A stretch of DNA of 64,000 nucleotides from an uncultured Oscillibacter sp. (lineage in GTDB: Bacteria > Bacillota > Clostridia > Oscillospirales > Oscillospiraceae): positions 1 to 64,000 of the forward strand of contig CAJUTB010000007.1 in assembly GCA_910589315.1 (NCBI GenBank), read 5' to 3'. The notes under the pieces were generated by a model. The model saw nothing but the letters and a program-made list of their open reading frames with translations. It was not told the DNA's origin and did not search any database. The position numbers were made by a program, and so were the translations under genes. Shown here piece by piece: positions 56,792 through 64,000 of the stretch. Position 1 is the stretch's first letter. Each line of letters begins with the position of its first letter.

Positions 56792-57850
56792 ATGGTTCCC
56801 GGAAAAAAAATCCGCGTTCTGGTGGTGGACGATTCCTCCCTGGCCCGGAGCATGATTATAAACGGGCTCTCAACCCATCCAAGGATTGAGATTATCGGTT
56901 ACGCCATCAATACCCTGGACGCACGAAACAAACTCAGCCAGCTCAAGCCCGATGTGGTGACCATGGATGTGGAAATGCCCGGGCAAAGCGGCATTGACTT
57001 CCTAAAAGAATACATCCCCACCCACCCGATCCCGGTGATTCTGGTGTCCTCCCTGAACCTGCGGGTGTTTGACGCCCTGGGGGCCGGAGCCGTGGACTTC
57101 GTGCGCAAGCCGGAGCCTAGGGACAACAAGGATGCCTTTATCACCGGTCTGGCCCAGAAAATCATCATCGCCTCCATGGCGAAAGTCCGTCCGGCCATGA
57201 ACGCCCCGGCCGCCGCGGGAAGCAGCGCGCTGGCGGCGGCGACGGCCGCCGCGCTGGGCGTGTCCCCGGCATTGGATAACGTGATCATCGGCCTGGGGGC
57301 TTCCACCGGCGGCACGGAGGCCACCCTGGAGGTCATGAAGCGTCTGCCTGCCGATATTCCGGCTATGGTGATTGTGCAGCATATGCCGCCGGGCTTTACG
57401 AAAATGTACGCCGACCGGCTGAACCGCCTCTGCAAGATGGAGGTGCGGGAGGCCAAGAGCGGCGACGAGCTGCACCGGGGCCTGGCTCTGGTGGCCCCCG
57501 CCGATTTGCAGTGCCGGGTCGTGCGGATTGGAACCCGGTATACGGTTTCCTGCCTGCCCGGCGAAAAAGTGAGCGGACACCGCCCCTCTGTGGACGCCAT
57601 GTTCCAGTCCATGTCGGAGACGGTGCGCTGCAAAATGGTGGGCATCATTATGACCGGCATGGGCCAGGACGGCGCGGCGGGCCTGCTGGCCATGCGAAAG
57701 AGCGGCGCGTACACCATCGGACAGGATAAGGAGTCCAGCGTGGTGTACGGAATGCCGATGGTGGCCCAGAATATCGGCGCGGTGTGTACCCAGGCTTCCT
57801 GCGAAAATATTGCAAGCGTTCTGCTGCGGCACCTCAAAACCCTGGGGTGA
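56792..57850 (+). CDS. cheB: Chemotaxis methylesterase/deamidase CheB
   Basis: CheB removes receptor methyl groups and is activated by CheA. The 352-aa protein has a receiver domain (acid pocket Asp 13-14, phospho-acceptor Asp 59 in TMDVEMPG) and a C-terminal esterase with catalytic Ser in GLGASTGGTEA, His in VIVQHMPPG and Asp in MTGMGQDGAAG. The ATG has GGAGGTG eleven bases upstream. It is the last gene of the che unit here; no cheY, cheC or cheD follows. Confidence 0.96.
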   Translation: MVPGKKIRVLVVDDSSLARSMIINGLSTHPRIEIIGYAINTLDARNKLSQLKPDVVTMDVEMPGQSGIDFLKEYIPTHPIPVILVSSLNLRVFDALGAGAVDFVRKPEPRDNKDAFITGLAQKIIIASMAKVRPAMNAPAAAGSSALAAATAAALGVSPALDNVIIGLGASTGGTEATLEVMKRLPADIPAMVIVQHMPPGFTKMYADRLNRLCKMEVREAKSGDELHRGLALVAPADLQCRVVRIGTRYTVSCLPGEKVSGHRPSVDAMFQSMSETVRCKMVGIIMTGMGQDGAAGLLAMRKSGAYTIGQDKESSVVYGMPMVAQNIGAVCTQASCENIASVLLRHLKTLG

Positions 57851-57874
57851 GCCGGAGCGGCATACGCGGAATCA

Positions 57875-57916
57875 CGGTGGAATCGGCCCTTTCCCGGGGC
57901 CGTATTCCGCCGTTTT
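57875..57916 (+). terminator. Terminator of the che operon
   Basis: An imperfect but long stem (GGAAT-GGCCC against GGGCC-ATTCC, with flanking CGG/CCG) is followed by TTTTGC. It separates che genes from the flgM operon. Confidence 0.6.
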
Positions 57917-57951
57917 GCTGCCTGTATAGAGAAATTTCTCCAATAGAATTC

Positions 57952-57978
57952 TTAACTTTTCGCCATAATAGCCGATAT
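57952..57978 (+). promoter_or_regulatory. Sigma-D (FliA-type) promoter for the flgM operon
   Basis: TTAA (57952-57955), 15 bases, GCCGATAT (57971-57978), against the sigma-28 consensus TAAA-N15-GCCGATAA. It is placed 58 bases before flgM, the expected autoregulated late flagellar promoter. Confidence 0.75.
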
Positions 57979-58035
57979 GATAAATAAATAAGTGAGAGGC
58001 ATGTTAGAAATTTTTGGCAAAGGATGTGAGATACC

Positions 58036-58344
58036 GTGCTGACTTCTTCCAGTTCCGGCGGGATTTCTTCGGTTGGCCGGACAAAAGTTTATTACCCCAG
58101 TCAAAGGCGCGGCCCAGCCACGCCGCAGGCCGGAGGGCCGAACTATGATTCCGCAACGTTCTCCTCGCTGCTGGCCGGGAAAAACGCGGAACAGATGGAC
58201 GCGGTCAGCCGCATGTCGCGGGAAGTGCGGACCGCGACCACAACCGGCGATATTCAGGAGCTGCGCCGGGCAGTCTCCGCCGGAGAGTATACCCCTGACC
58301 CTATGGCCATTGCCGGCCGGATTTTACTGCTGGTGGAGGAATGA
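58036..58344 (+). CDS. flgM: Anti-sigma-28 factor FlgM
   Basis: FlgM binds the flagellar sigma factor until hook completion. The 102-aa protein has the disordered, Ser/Gly-rich N-terminus and the family's C-terminal helices: KNAEQMDAVSRMSREVRTAT and IQELRRAVSAGEYTPDPMAIAGRIL. The start is GTG 58036 with AAGGATG upstream. It is preceded by a sigma-D promoter and followed after one base by flgN. Confidence 0.88.
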   Translation: MLTSSSSGGISSVGRTKVYYPSQRRGPATPQAGGPNYDSATFSSLLAGKNAEQMDAVSRMSREVRTATTTGDIQELRRAVSAGEYTPDPMAIAGRILLLVEE

Positions 58345-58345
58345 C

Positions 58346-58849
58346 ATGAGCGACGCATACCGTTCTTATTTGGAGCTGCTGGAAACCCTGCGGGATAAAG
58401 TGGAGGCGTTGTCCGAGCTGGCGAAGAAAAAAATCGAGGCCGCCGAAAACGACGACCTGATGGCCCTGAATGAAGTCATCAAACAGGAACAGGCCCTGGC
58501 TCTGTCCTTCCGCGGGCTGGAACGGACACGGGAAAAACTGGTGGAGGAAATGGGCTTGCAGGAAGTGGCCCTCTCCCAGCTGGCTACCCGCTATCCCCTG
58601 GAAATGCGGGAGGAGGCCCGGCAGGCCGCCGCAGCCCTTCAGGATGAATTTCAGACCTATCAGGGCGTGGCCAAAACCGCGCGGGGCGTTCTGGAACGCA
58701 ATCTTTACGAGGTGGAGAGCATTCTCACCAGCCTGGGCGGGCCTCTGCCGGAGGAGAGTCCGGCAGCCGGCCCGCGGCCGGGTTATAAGCCTCCCGCGGC
58801 TGAGACCGCCGCGCCGCCGCCGTCCATGCGGACGGATTTTCGCGCGTAA
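58346..58849 (+). CDS. flgN: Flagellar chaperone FlgN
   Basis: A 167-aa helical protein of the FlgN family, the export chaperone for FlgK and FlgL. The core coiled coil runs from about 5 to 130 (LELLETLRDKVEALSELAKK, KQEQALALSFRGLERTREKL). The last 35 residues are a Pro/Ala-rich tail. The start ATG 58346 lies just after the flgM stop. Its clients follow immediately downstream, as expected. Confidence 0.88.
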   Translation: MSDAYRSYLELLETLRDKVEALSELAKKKIEAAENDDLMALNEVIKQEQALALSFRGLERTREKLVEEMGLQEVALSQLATRYPLEMREEARQAAAALQDEFQTYQGVAKTARGVLERNLYEVESILTSLGGPLPEESPAAGPRPGYKPPAAETAAPPPSMRTDFRA

Positions 58850-58892
58850 AGCAGCTGTTATAACGTTGATTTGCAGAAAAGGAGTTTGAACG

Positions 58893-61334
58893 ATGGGCAT
58901 TGGCACTTTTGGTTCCTTCACCCAGGCCCGGCTGGCGATTTACGCCGCTCAGAGCGGGATTCGGGTGACGGGTAACAATATTTCCAACATCAATACGCTG
59001 GGCTACACCCGCCAGCGGCTGGACCAGGAAAGCCTGTATGTCGGCGGCGCGGACCGGTACAGCTCAAAATACGACCTGCGGATTGGGCAGGGCGTACTCT
59101 GCCCCAGCGTTTCCCAGCTGCGGGACCCTTATTTGGATATCCGCTACCGGGATGAGATCGCGAAGGTGGGGCAAAAGACAAAGAAATTGGAGACGCTGAA
59201 CAAAATCGCCATGATTTTGGACGAAACCGGAAAGGGCGTACAGGGCGAGGGCGAAGATTTCGGCCTGATCGCCGCGGACCTGGCGGAGCTGGAATCCGCT
59301 CTGCGGGAGCTGACCACCCAGACCGGCCATCAGGAGTGGGACAATGAAGTCCGGGCGGCTGCTCAGTCCTTGTGTGCGAAGCTCAACTCCTATGCAACCC
59401 GTCTCGAGAGAGAGTATGAGAGCGAAGTAAAGCATCTGGAAGATAAAGTGAGCGAGATCAATTCCTGGCTGTCCAACATCCGGGATTTGAATGAGACGAT
59501 TCGTAACAGCGAAATCCATGGACAGGACGCCTTGGAGCTGCGGGACGAGCGGAATGTCCTGATTGACAAGCTGGCCGAACAGATTCACATTGACGTGACC
59601 TACGTCTATGAGGATATCGGCGGCGGCCAGCAGGTTTCCAAGCTGATTATCAAGCTGGCGGGCGACAACCCGGATTCGTCGGTCACGTCCGACTCCGCCG
59701 AGCTGATCAACGGCATTTTCGGTTCCCAGATTTCCATTGAGCAAGTGCCCCAGCCGAATACCGAGTACGACATGAAGGACATCACCAGCCTGCCGTATTT
59801 GGATAAGGACGGCAACGGCACCTACCGGTGGGAAGACGCAAATAAAGTGCCAAAGCCGAACACGGACCCCGCTACCATGGGAACGCTGCCCTATTTGAAC
59901 GACAAGGGCGAAGCGGTTGCCGATGAGGCGGACGCGCTCTGGATTGCCGAAGAAAATCCCCAGTACCTGAAATACCTGAAGCCAGACGGCACGGCAACGA
60001 ACGACCCCGACGAGGCAGAGAAGGTCAATAACCCGAATTTCAACATCAAAGTTTCCGAGCTGCGGGATTGCCGGGATAAGCTGCTGTTCTATACCGAGAA
60101 GGATACGAAAAAATGCACGGCCCAGGAGTATAAGGATGCTCTGGCCGCCGGCAAGCTGGTAGAGGAGAGCCCCCGGGACCCGGACACCGGCGTTTATACG
60201 ATCACCGTTTTCCAGAAGTCGTCCAAGGGCGAGTATACGAAAACCGTCTATACAAAGACGCCCTCGAAGGAAACGCCGCTGGACGACAACGACCTGACCG
60301 GAGCCATCCAGGCGTCGCGGGAGCTGCTGACGGAGGAAGGCGAATTCACCAAACGGGAGGTCATCCTGGGGACCAACAACGACCCCAACAGCCCCTACCG
60401 CAACGCCGACGAAACGGCCGTTACCAAACGGGGAATCCCGTATTACCAGAAAGCGTTGGATTTGCTGGCGAACCAGTTGGCAACGGCCATGAACAAAGCG
60501 AACAACGGCTTTTTGACGGACAAAGACGGAAACTATGTTACCGAAGGCGTGGACGATGAAGGAAAACCCGCGGGCGTGCCGATTACCATAGAGTATGGCG
60601 TAAAGGCCGACGGGACTCCGGTGATGGACCCTGCCACCGATGTGGTTGACCACACGGAAAAATACACATTAAACAACAAGGAAAATCTGGATGACCCCGA
60701 AGTGTGGGCGAAACTGCCTTATGACGTGCGGCTCGCGCTTACTACAACGGGTAAAACTCCGGCATCCGAAGCGGTGAAGGAGTATGTGAGCCAAAACGGC
60801 GGTATGCCGAAGGGTGTCAATTTGTTCAGTAACAACGGCGATTCAGACGATGATACGGATATTACCGCGTCCAATATCTCGATTTCCTACACCTGGGCCA
60901 AAGGTCCCGGCCTGGTGAATTCCTTTATTCTTGACCCGAACAAAATGGATGCCGCCAGCGGCGACAGCTCCAATATCCTGCACCTGATGGGCCTTTTCCA
61001 AACCAAAATGAACTATTATCCCGACAGCATCCCCAGCACCGTCGGGCAGGCCAATCACGACATCATGTTCAAGGGCACTTTCCGGGAGATGTGGAACAAT
61101 GTCGGCTTTACGCTGGGCCAGGACCAGCAGGTGACTGGAACGCTGCTGGAAACCCATGAGGAAAACGCTTTGCAGATTGATATGGCGCGGGACTCTGTTT
61201 CCTCCGTCGATTTCAACGACGAGGCCATGAATTTAATGATGTATTCCAAATCGTACAACGCCGCCTGCCGTCTGATGACCACCATTGACTCCATGCTGGA
61301 TAAGCTCATCAACGGCACGGGTATGACGACCTGA
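58893..61334 (+). CDS. flgK: Flagellar hook-associated protein 1, FlgK (enlarged)
   Basis: FlgK forms the first hook-filament junction ring. The conserved N-terminal helices (AIYAAQSGIRVTGNNISNINT) and C-terminal region (ISVSSVDFNDEAMNLMMYSKSY-like block, then LDKLINGTGM) are intact. At 813 aa it is well over the roughly 500-650 aa seen in common relatives. The extra length is an acidic, Asp/Pro/Asn-rich insert between about residues 260 and 690, in the outward-facing part. GGAG precedes the ATG by eight bases. Confidence 0.93.
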   Translation: MGIGTFGSFTQARLAIYAAQSGIRVTGNNISNINTLGYTRQRLDQESLYVGGADRYSSKYDLRIGQGVLCPSVSQLRDPYLDIRYRDEIAKVGQKTKKLETLNKIAMILDETGKGVQGEGEDFGLIAADLAELESALRELTTQTGHQEWDNEVRAAAQSLCAKLNSYATRLEREYESEVKHLEDKVSEINSWLSNIRDLNETIRNSEIHGQDALELRDERNVLIDKLAEQIHIDVTYVYEDIGGGQQVSKLIIKLAGDNPDSSVTSDSAELINGIFGSQISIEQVPQPNTEYDMKDITSLPYLDKDGNGTYRWEDANKVPKPNTDPATMGTLPYLNDKGEAVADEADALWIAEENPQYLKYLKPDGTATNDPDEAEKVNNPNFNIKVSELRDCRDKLLFYTEKDTKKCTAQEYKDALAAGKLVEESPRDPDTGVYTITVFQKSSKGEYTKTVYTKTPSKETPLDDNDLTGAIQASRELLTEEGEFTKREVILGTNNDPNSPYRNADETAVTKRGIPYYQKALDLLANQLATAMNKANNGFLTDKDGNYVTEGVDDEGKPAGVPITIEYGVKADGTPVMDPATDVVDHTEKYTLNNKENLDDPEVWAKLPYDVRLALTTTGKTPASEAVKEYVSQNGGMPKGVNLFSNNGDSDDDTDITASNISISYTWAKGPGLVNSFILDPNKMDAASGDSSNILHLMGLFQTKMNYYPDSIPSTVGQANHDIMFKGTFREMWNNVGFTLGQDQQVTGTLLETHEENALQIDMARDSVSSVDFNDEAMNLMMYSKSYNAACRLMTTIDSMLDKLINGTGMTT

Positions 61335-61348
61335 TTAGGAGGGAAACG

Positions 61349-62761
61349 ATGATTACACGTACAACAACGATTGGTTCCTTGAAGAATTACCGGTACAACC
61401 TTAATCACTCCATGACCACCATGAGTACCGCCATGGGAAAAATTACCACGGGCCGGAACTTCAACTCTTTTGCGGAGAGTCCGGCGACGGCGGCCCAGGC
61501 GTTTCAGCTTCGTCATGCCTATCTCCGCACCGCGAGCCAGCACTCGGTCAATAGCGAGCTGGTGCATAAATACGAGGTGGCGTGGTCGGCTCTGTCCGGT
61601 GTGGAAAGCGACATCGACACGATTGACAACAGCGGCTTTCACAACCTCATCCGCGCCGAAAACGGCGCGGACGCCTCCGCGCGGAATGCGCTGGGTCAGG
61701 ATATGGCGGCAAAGGCCAAGAGTATTGTTCAGACGATGAACGGCCGCTATGGTGAAAACTATGTGTTCTCCGGAGCGGACACGCTGAATGTTCCCCTGAC
61801 CTGGGGGCCGCAGAAAAACCCGGATTACGTGGAGGACCCGAAAGATCCGGTACATTTTCAGTATTTGGCACAAACGGGCTTGGGTACTGAGATTGATGGC
61901 ACTTGGTATACAAATGATCCCGACGAAGCGATAGTCGAGACGAAAGATAACCCAGCTTACGACTCGAACAATCCCCCCACCGCTGACTGCCCACAGATTC
62001 CTGAATTTATAACGTATCCTAAAACAAACGAAGCCTATAACCCCAACGCGTCCTATAAATATGTCAAGAGCGCGACGACCATCGACGGCAAAACAACGGG
62101 CGAATTCACCAACGATGTGACCGAGGCAAATCAGGTGCTGTATTACCGCGGTGTTCCCGTGGACAGCATGGCGGAAAGCGACAAGTCCAAGCTGGACTAT
62201 TATACCGGCGAGGAACGGAAATATATTGACATCGGTCTGGGCTACAAGGAAAAGGACGGTTCCGTGGTGTCCTCCAGCGTCCAGAACAGTGCGCTCCAAG
62301 GCGTCTATTACCTGGGCGGCTATGGCACCAAGGAGGTCAAAATCCTCATGGACCCGGACGACCCCAGCACCGAGCGGACCGTTACGGTGCCCAACAACAT
62401 CGTTTCCGTTATGAGCCGCCTGGGCACGATCATGCAGAACTGTGACCCGGATGACGGCAGTTTTGCCAGCGAAGAAGAAGAAGCGGAATTCTACGCGCTG
62501 GCGCAGCAGTATGAGGATGTCAGCTCCCTAGTCAAGCAGCGGTATACTGAGCTGGATACGACCTCCAGCTTCCTCAAGGATAACCTGGAGTTACTGGAAG
62601 ACAACGCCAACAACCTCCAGGACCAGTTCCTGGGCATTGAGGACGTAAACCCTGCGGCTGCAATTTCCGATTTCATGTTTGCAAGATATTCCTATGATAC
62701 CGCGCTGAAAATAGGCAATAGCCTCCTTTCCCAGAGCTTGATGGATTATATGAGTTTCTAA
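61349..62761 (+). CDS. flgL: Flagellar hook-associated protein 3, FlgL (enlarged)
   Basis: FlgL is the second junction protein. The 470-aa product has the flagellin-like N-terminal helix (MSTAMGKITTGRNFNSFAES, NYVFSGADTLNVPLTW) and the matching C-terminal helices (LEDNANNLQDQFLGIEDVNP, SYDTALKIGNSLLSQSLMDY). The usual length is about 300 residues; the additional segment (about 150-330) is acidic and surface-exposed by position, like the FlgK insert. It lies 14 bases after flgK. Confidence 0.93.
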   Translation: MITRTTTIGSLKNYRYNLNHSMTTMSTAMGKITTGRNFNSFAESPATAAQAFQLRHAYLRTASQHSVNSELVHKYEVAWSALSGVESDIDTIDNSGFHNLIRAENGADASARNALGQDMAAKAKSIVQTMNGRYGENYVFSGADTLNVPLTWGPQKNPDYVEDPKDPVHFQYLAQTGLGTEIDGTWYTNDPDEAIVETKDNPAYDSNNPPTADCPQIPEFITYPKTNEAYNPNASYKYVKSATTIDGKTTGEFTNDVTEANQVLYYRGVPVDSMAESDKSKLDYYTGEERKYIDIGLGYKEKDGSVVSSSVQNSALQGVYYLGGYGTKEVKILMDPDDPSTERTVTVPNNIVSVMSRLGTIMQNCDPDDGSFASEEEEAEFYALAQQYEDVSSLVKQRYTELDTTSSFLKDNLELLEDNANNLQDQFLGIEDVNPAAAISDFMFARYSYDTALKIGNSLLSQSLMDYMSF

Positions 62762-62819
62762 ATCAGAGATTGATTTGTAATAGAGGGAAACTGGAAACGA
62801 AAGGAGCTGCGAATGATTT

Positions 62820-63428
62820 ATGAATCAACTGATTGAGATTACCACTGTCCCCATAGAGATCGAGATGAAAACCTCGCGGGCGCAACTGCAATACGCCAAA
62901 GGCACCGCCGAGCTGGAGGTTTCCCGCGACAAGGGCGGGCTGAGCATCAAAAGCCGTCCGATTCAACTGAATGTGGATACTTTCGAGATGCGCAGTTCCA
63001 TTATGCCGACGCCGGTGCAGAGCATCCAGAAGGGCGCGCAGGAGGGCAAGCAGGCCGCCTATAAGGCGACGGCTTCCTTTGCCCAGGAAGGTGAGCTTTA
63101 TCTCAAGGCCCAGATCGGCGAAGGCGTTCAGACCCCCTTTGCCGAGACCGCCATGAGTCCCCAGATGTACAGCCAGCCCGCGATGGATTTTATTCCGTCG
63201 GAACAGCCGGAGATCACCTGGGACCCGGGCGAGATGAATATTCGCTACGAAATGGATAAACTAAACTTCGATTGGCGGATTAACCCGACGAAATTTGAAT
63301 TCGTCCCCGGTGACATTGAGATCTCTGTGAAGCAGCGTCCAGAGGTTATCATCAAGTATATCGGCGGCCCGCTCTATGTCCCGCCTTCCGCGGACCCGAA
63401 CTATGAGCCGGTGGACGTGCAGGCATGA
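62820..63428 (+). CDS. DUF6470 family protein (YviE-like)
   Basis: A 202-aa protein matching YviE, which in Bacillus lies between flgL and fliW and has no settled function. Visible features are IEITTVPIEIEMKTSRAQLQ at the N-terminus, SRPIQLNVDTFEMRSSIMPT, and a C-terminal ISVKQRPEVIIKYIGGPLYV. It has no signal peptide. The gene order flgL-DUF6470-fliW-csrA is preserved, supporting a flagellar role. Confidence 0.88.
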   Translation: MNQLIEITTVPIEIEMKTSRAQLQYAKGTAELEVSRDKGGLSIKSRPIQLNVDTFEMRSSIMPTPVQSIQKGAQEGKQAAYKATASFAQEGELYLKAQIGEGVQTPFAETAMSPQMYSQPAMDFIPSEQPEITWDPGEMNIRYEMDKLNFDWRINPTKFEFVPGDIEISVKQRPEVIIKYIGGPLYVPPSADPNYEPVDVQA

Positions 63429-63441
63429 CAGGAGGTCCGAT

Positions 63442-63891
63442 TTGAAGCTCCAGACCAAATATTTCGGGGAAATCGACTACGAGGCCGGAGAGGTCATCAC
63501 CTTTCCGGCGGGAATGTTCGGCTTTGACGAGGAACACGGCTTTTTGCTGCTCCCCTTCGATGGAAGCGGCGGCAACCTGCTCTGTCTCCAAAGCACGGCG
63601 ACGCCGGCCCTGGCCTTTGTTGTAATGGACCCGTTTTCGCTTCTGCCGGATTACGCGCCGGTTCTCCGAAAGGCCGAATTGCAGCAGTTCGGCGTAGAGG
63701 AGGTGGGCGAGCTGGGCTTTTATGTCCTGTGCGCCGTAAAACACCCGGTCTCCGCCAGTACGGTGAACCTGCGGTGCCCGATTGTGATTCATCCCCAAAC
63801 CAGGGAGGCGCGGCAGGTGATTATGGAGGTCTATGATATGCGCCACCCATTGGAGGAGTTCGGCCACAGGGAGGAGGCCGCGTCTTGCTGA
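63442..63891 (+). CDS. fliW: Flagellar assembly factor FliW
   Basis: FliW binds flagellin and also CsrA. When flagellin is exported, freed FliW sequesters CsrA and lifts repression of flagellin translation. The 149-aa protein has the typical start KLQTKYFGEIDYEAGEVITF, FPAGMFGFDEEHGFLLL and CPIVIHPQTREARQVIM. The start is TTG 63442, six bases after GGAGG; the longer frame upstream runs through the previous gene. It overlaps csrA by seven bases. Confidence 0.94.
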   Translation: MKLQTKYFGEIDYEAGEVITFPAGMFGFDEEHGFLLLPFDGSGGNLLCLQSTATPALAFVVMDPFSLLPDYAPVLRKAELQQFGVEEVGELGFYVLCAVKHPVSASTVNLRCPIVIHPQTREARQVIMEVYDMRHPLEEFGHREEAASC

Positions 63892-64000
63892 TTTTACAGC
63901 GTAAGCCCGGCGAATCCGTCGTGATTGGAGAGGATATCTCCATTTCCGTTGTTTCCGTAGAGAGCGGCCGGGTACGGCTTGCCATTTCGGCTCCCCAGGA
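63885..64000 (+). CDS. csrA: Carbon storage regulator CsrA (cut by window edge)
   Basis: The first 38 residues of CsrA: LILQRKPGESVVIGEDISI then SVVSVESGRVRLAISAPQ, the conserved RNA-binding beta-strands. The start is TTG 63885 with GGAGG seven bases upstream. CsrA represses flagellin translation in Firmicutes and is antagonised by FliW, encoded just before it. The C-terminal half lies beyond the window. Confidence 0.95.
   Translation, partial: MLILQRKPGESVVIGEDISISVVSVESGRVRLAISAPQ

Overview
The window reads as chromosomal DNA of a motile, spore-forming, GC-rich member of the Clostridia, most likely an Oscillospiraceae relative of the Oscillibacter/Lawsonibacter type. The evidence is a Firmicutes AddAB nuclease, SpoIIE, type II pantothenate kinase, SLH-domain surface proteins, strong AGGAGG ribosome sites, sigma-A promoters, and the Bacillus/Clostridium flagellar order flgM-flgN-flgK-flgL-yviE(DUF6470)-fliW-csrA. 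Species cannot be set from sequence inspection alone.

Layout. 1-1.6 kb is the edge of a foreign element: an AT-rich orphan gene, about 700 bp of hairpin-rich non-coding DNA, and a broken tyrosine-integrase C-terminus, next to tRNA-Leu and initiator tRNA-fMet genes. 2-11.7 kb (minus strand) holds a DUF378 protein, addA-addB, a small membrane protein, Hsp33, a methyltransferase and YerC. 11.9-18 kb holds a HAD phosphatase, a ferredoxin-like aldo/keto reductase, the thrH-DUF1015 pair, a TPR protein and coaW. 18.2-22 kb is a nucleoside-type ABC transporter (ATPase plus two permeases, with no binding protein alongside). 23-31 kb holds spoIIE, a PfoR-like EIIC membrane protein with a clear operator, an AT-rich P-loop kinase, two aminotransferases, a Bax-inhibitor-like protein and a short leader ORF with a possible attenuator. 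31-36.6 kb holds an SLH protein and pstSCAB-phoU. 36.6-40.6 kb holds small regulator modules and a Ktr potassium system.

40.7-53.1 kb (minus strand) is the most distinctive region. It is a six-gene run, ylqG-like, ylqH-like, PilZ, a 1670-aa SLH protein, a 1406-aa SLH protein with six tandem repeats, then PilZ. It is divergent from cheA-cheW-cheR-cheB and the flgM-to-csrA operon at 53.2-64 kb, which is cut off by the right window edge inside csrA.

Working together: the right third links motility (chemosensory signalling, sigma-D control by FlgM, hook-filament junction proteins, FliW/CsrA translational control) to a cell-surface module bracketed by c-di-GMP-binding PilZ proteins. This suggests coordinated switching between swimming and surface-layer states, which is inference. 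The pst-phoU and ktr operons carry dispersed palindromic repeats between their partner genes. Several small regulator genes have conspicuous inverted-repeat operators over their own promoters.
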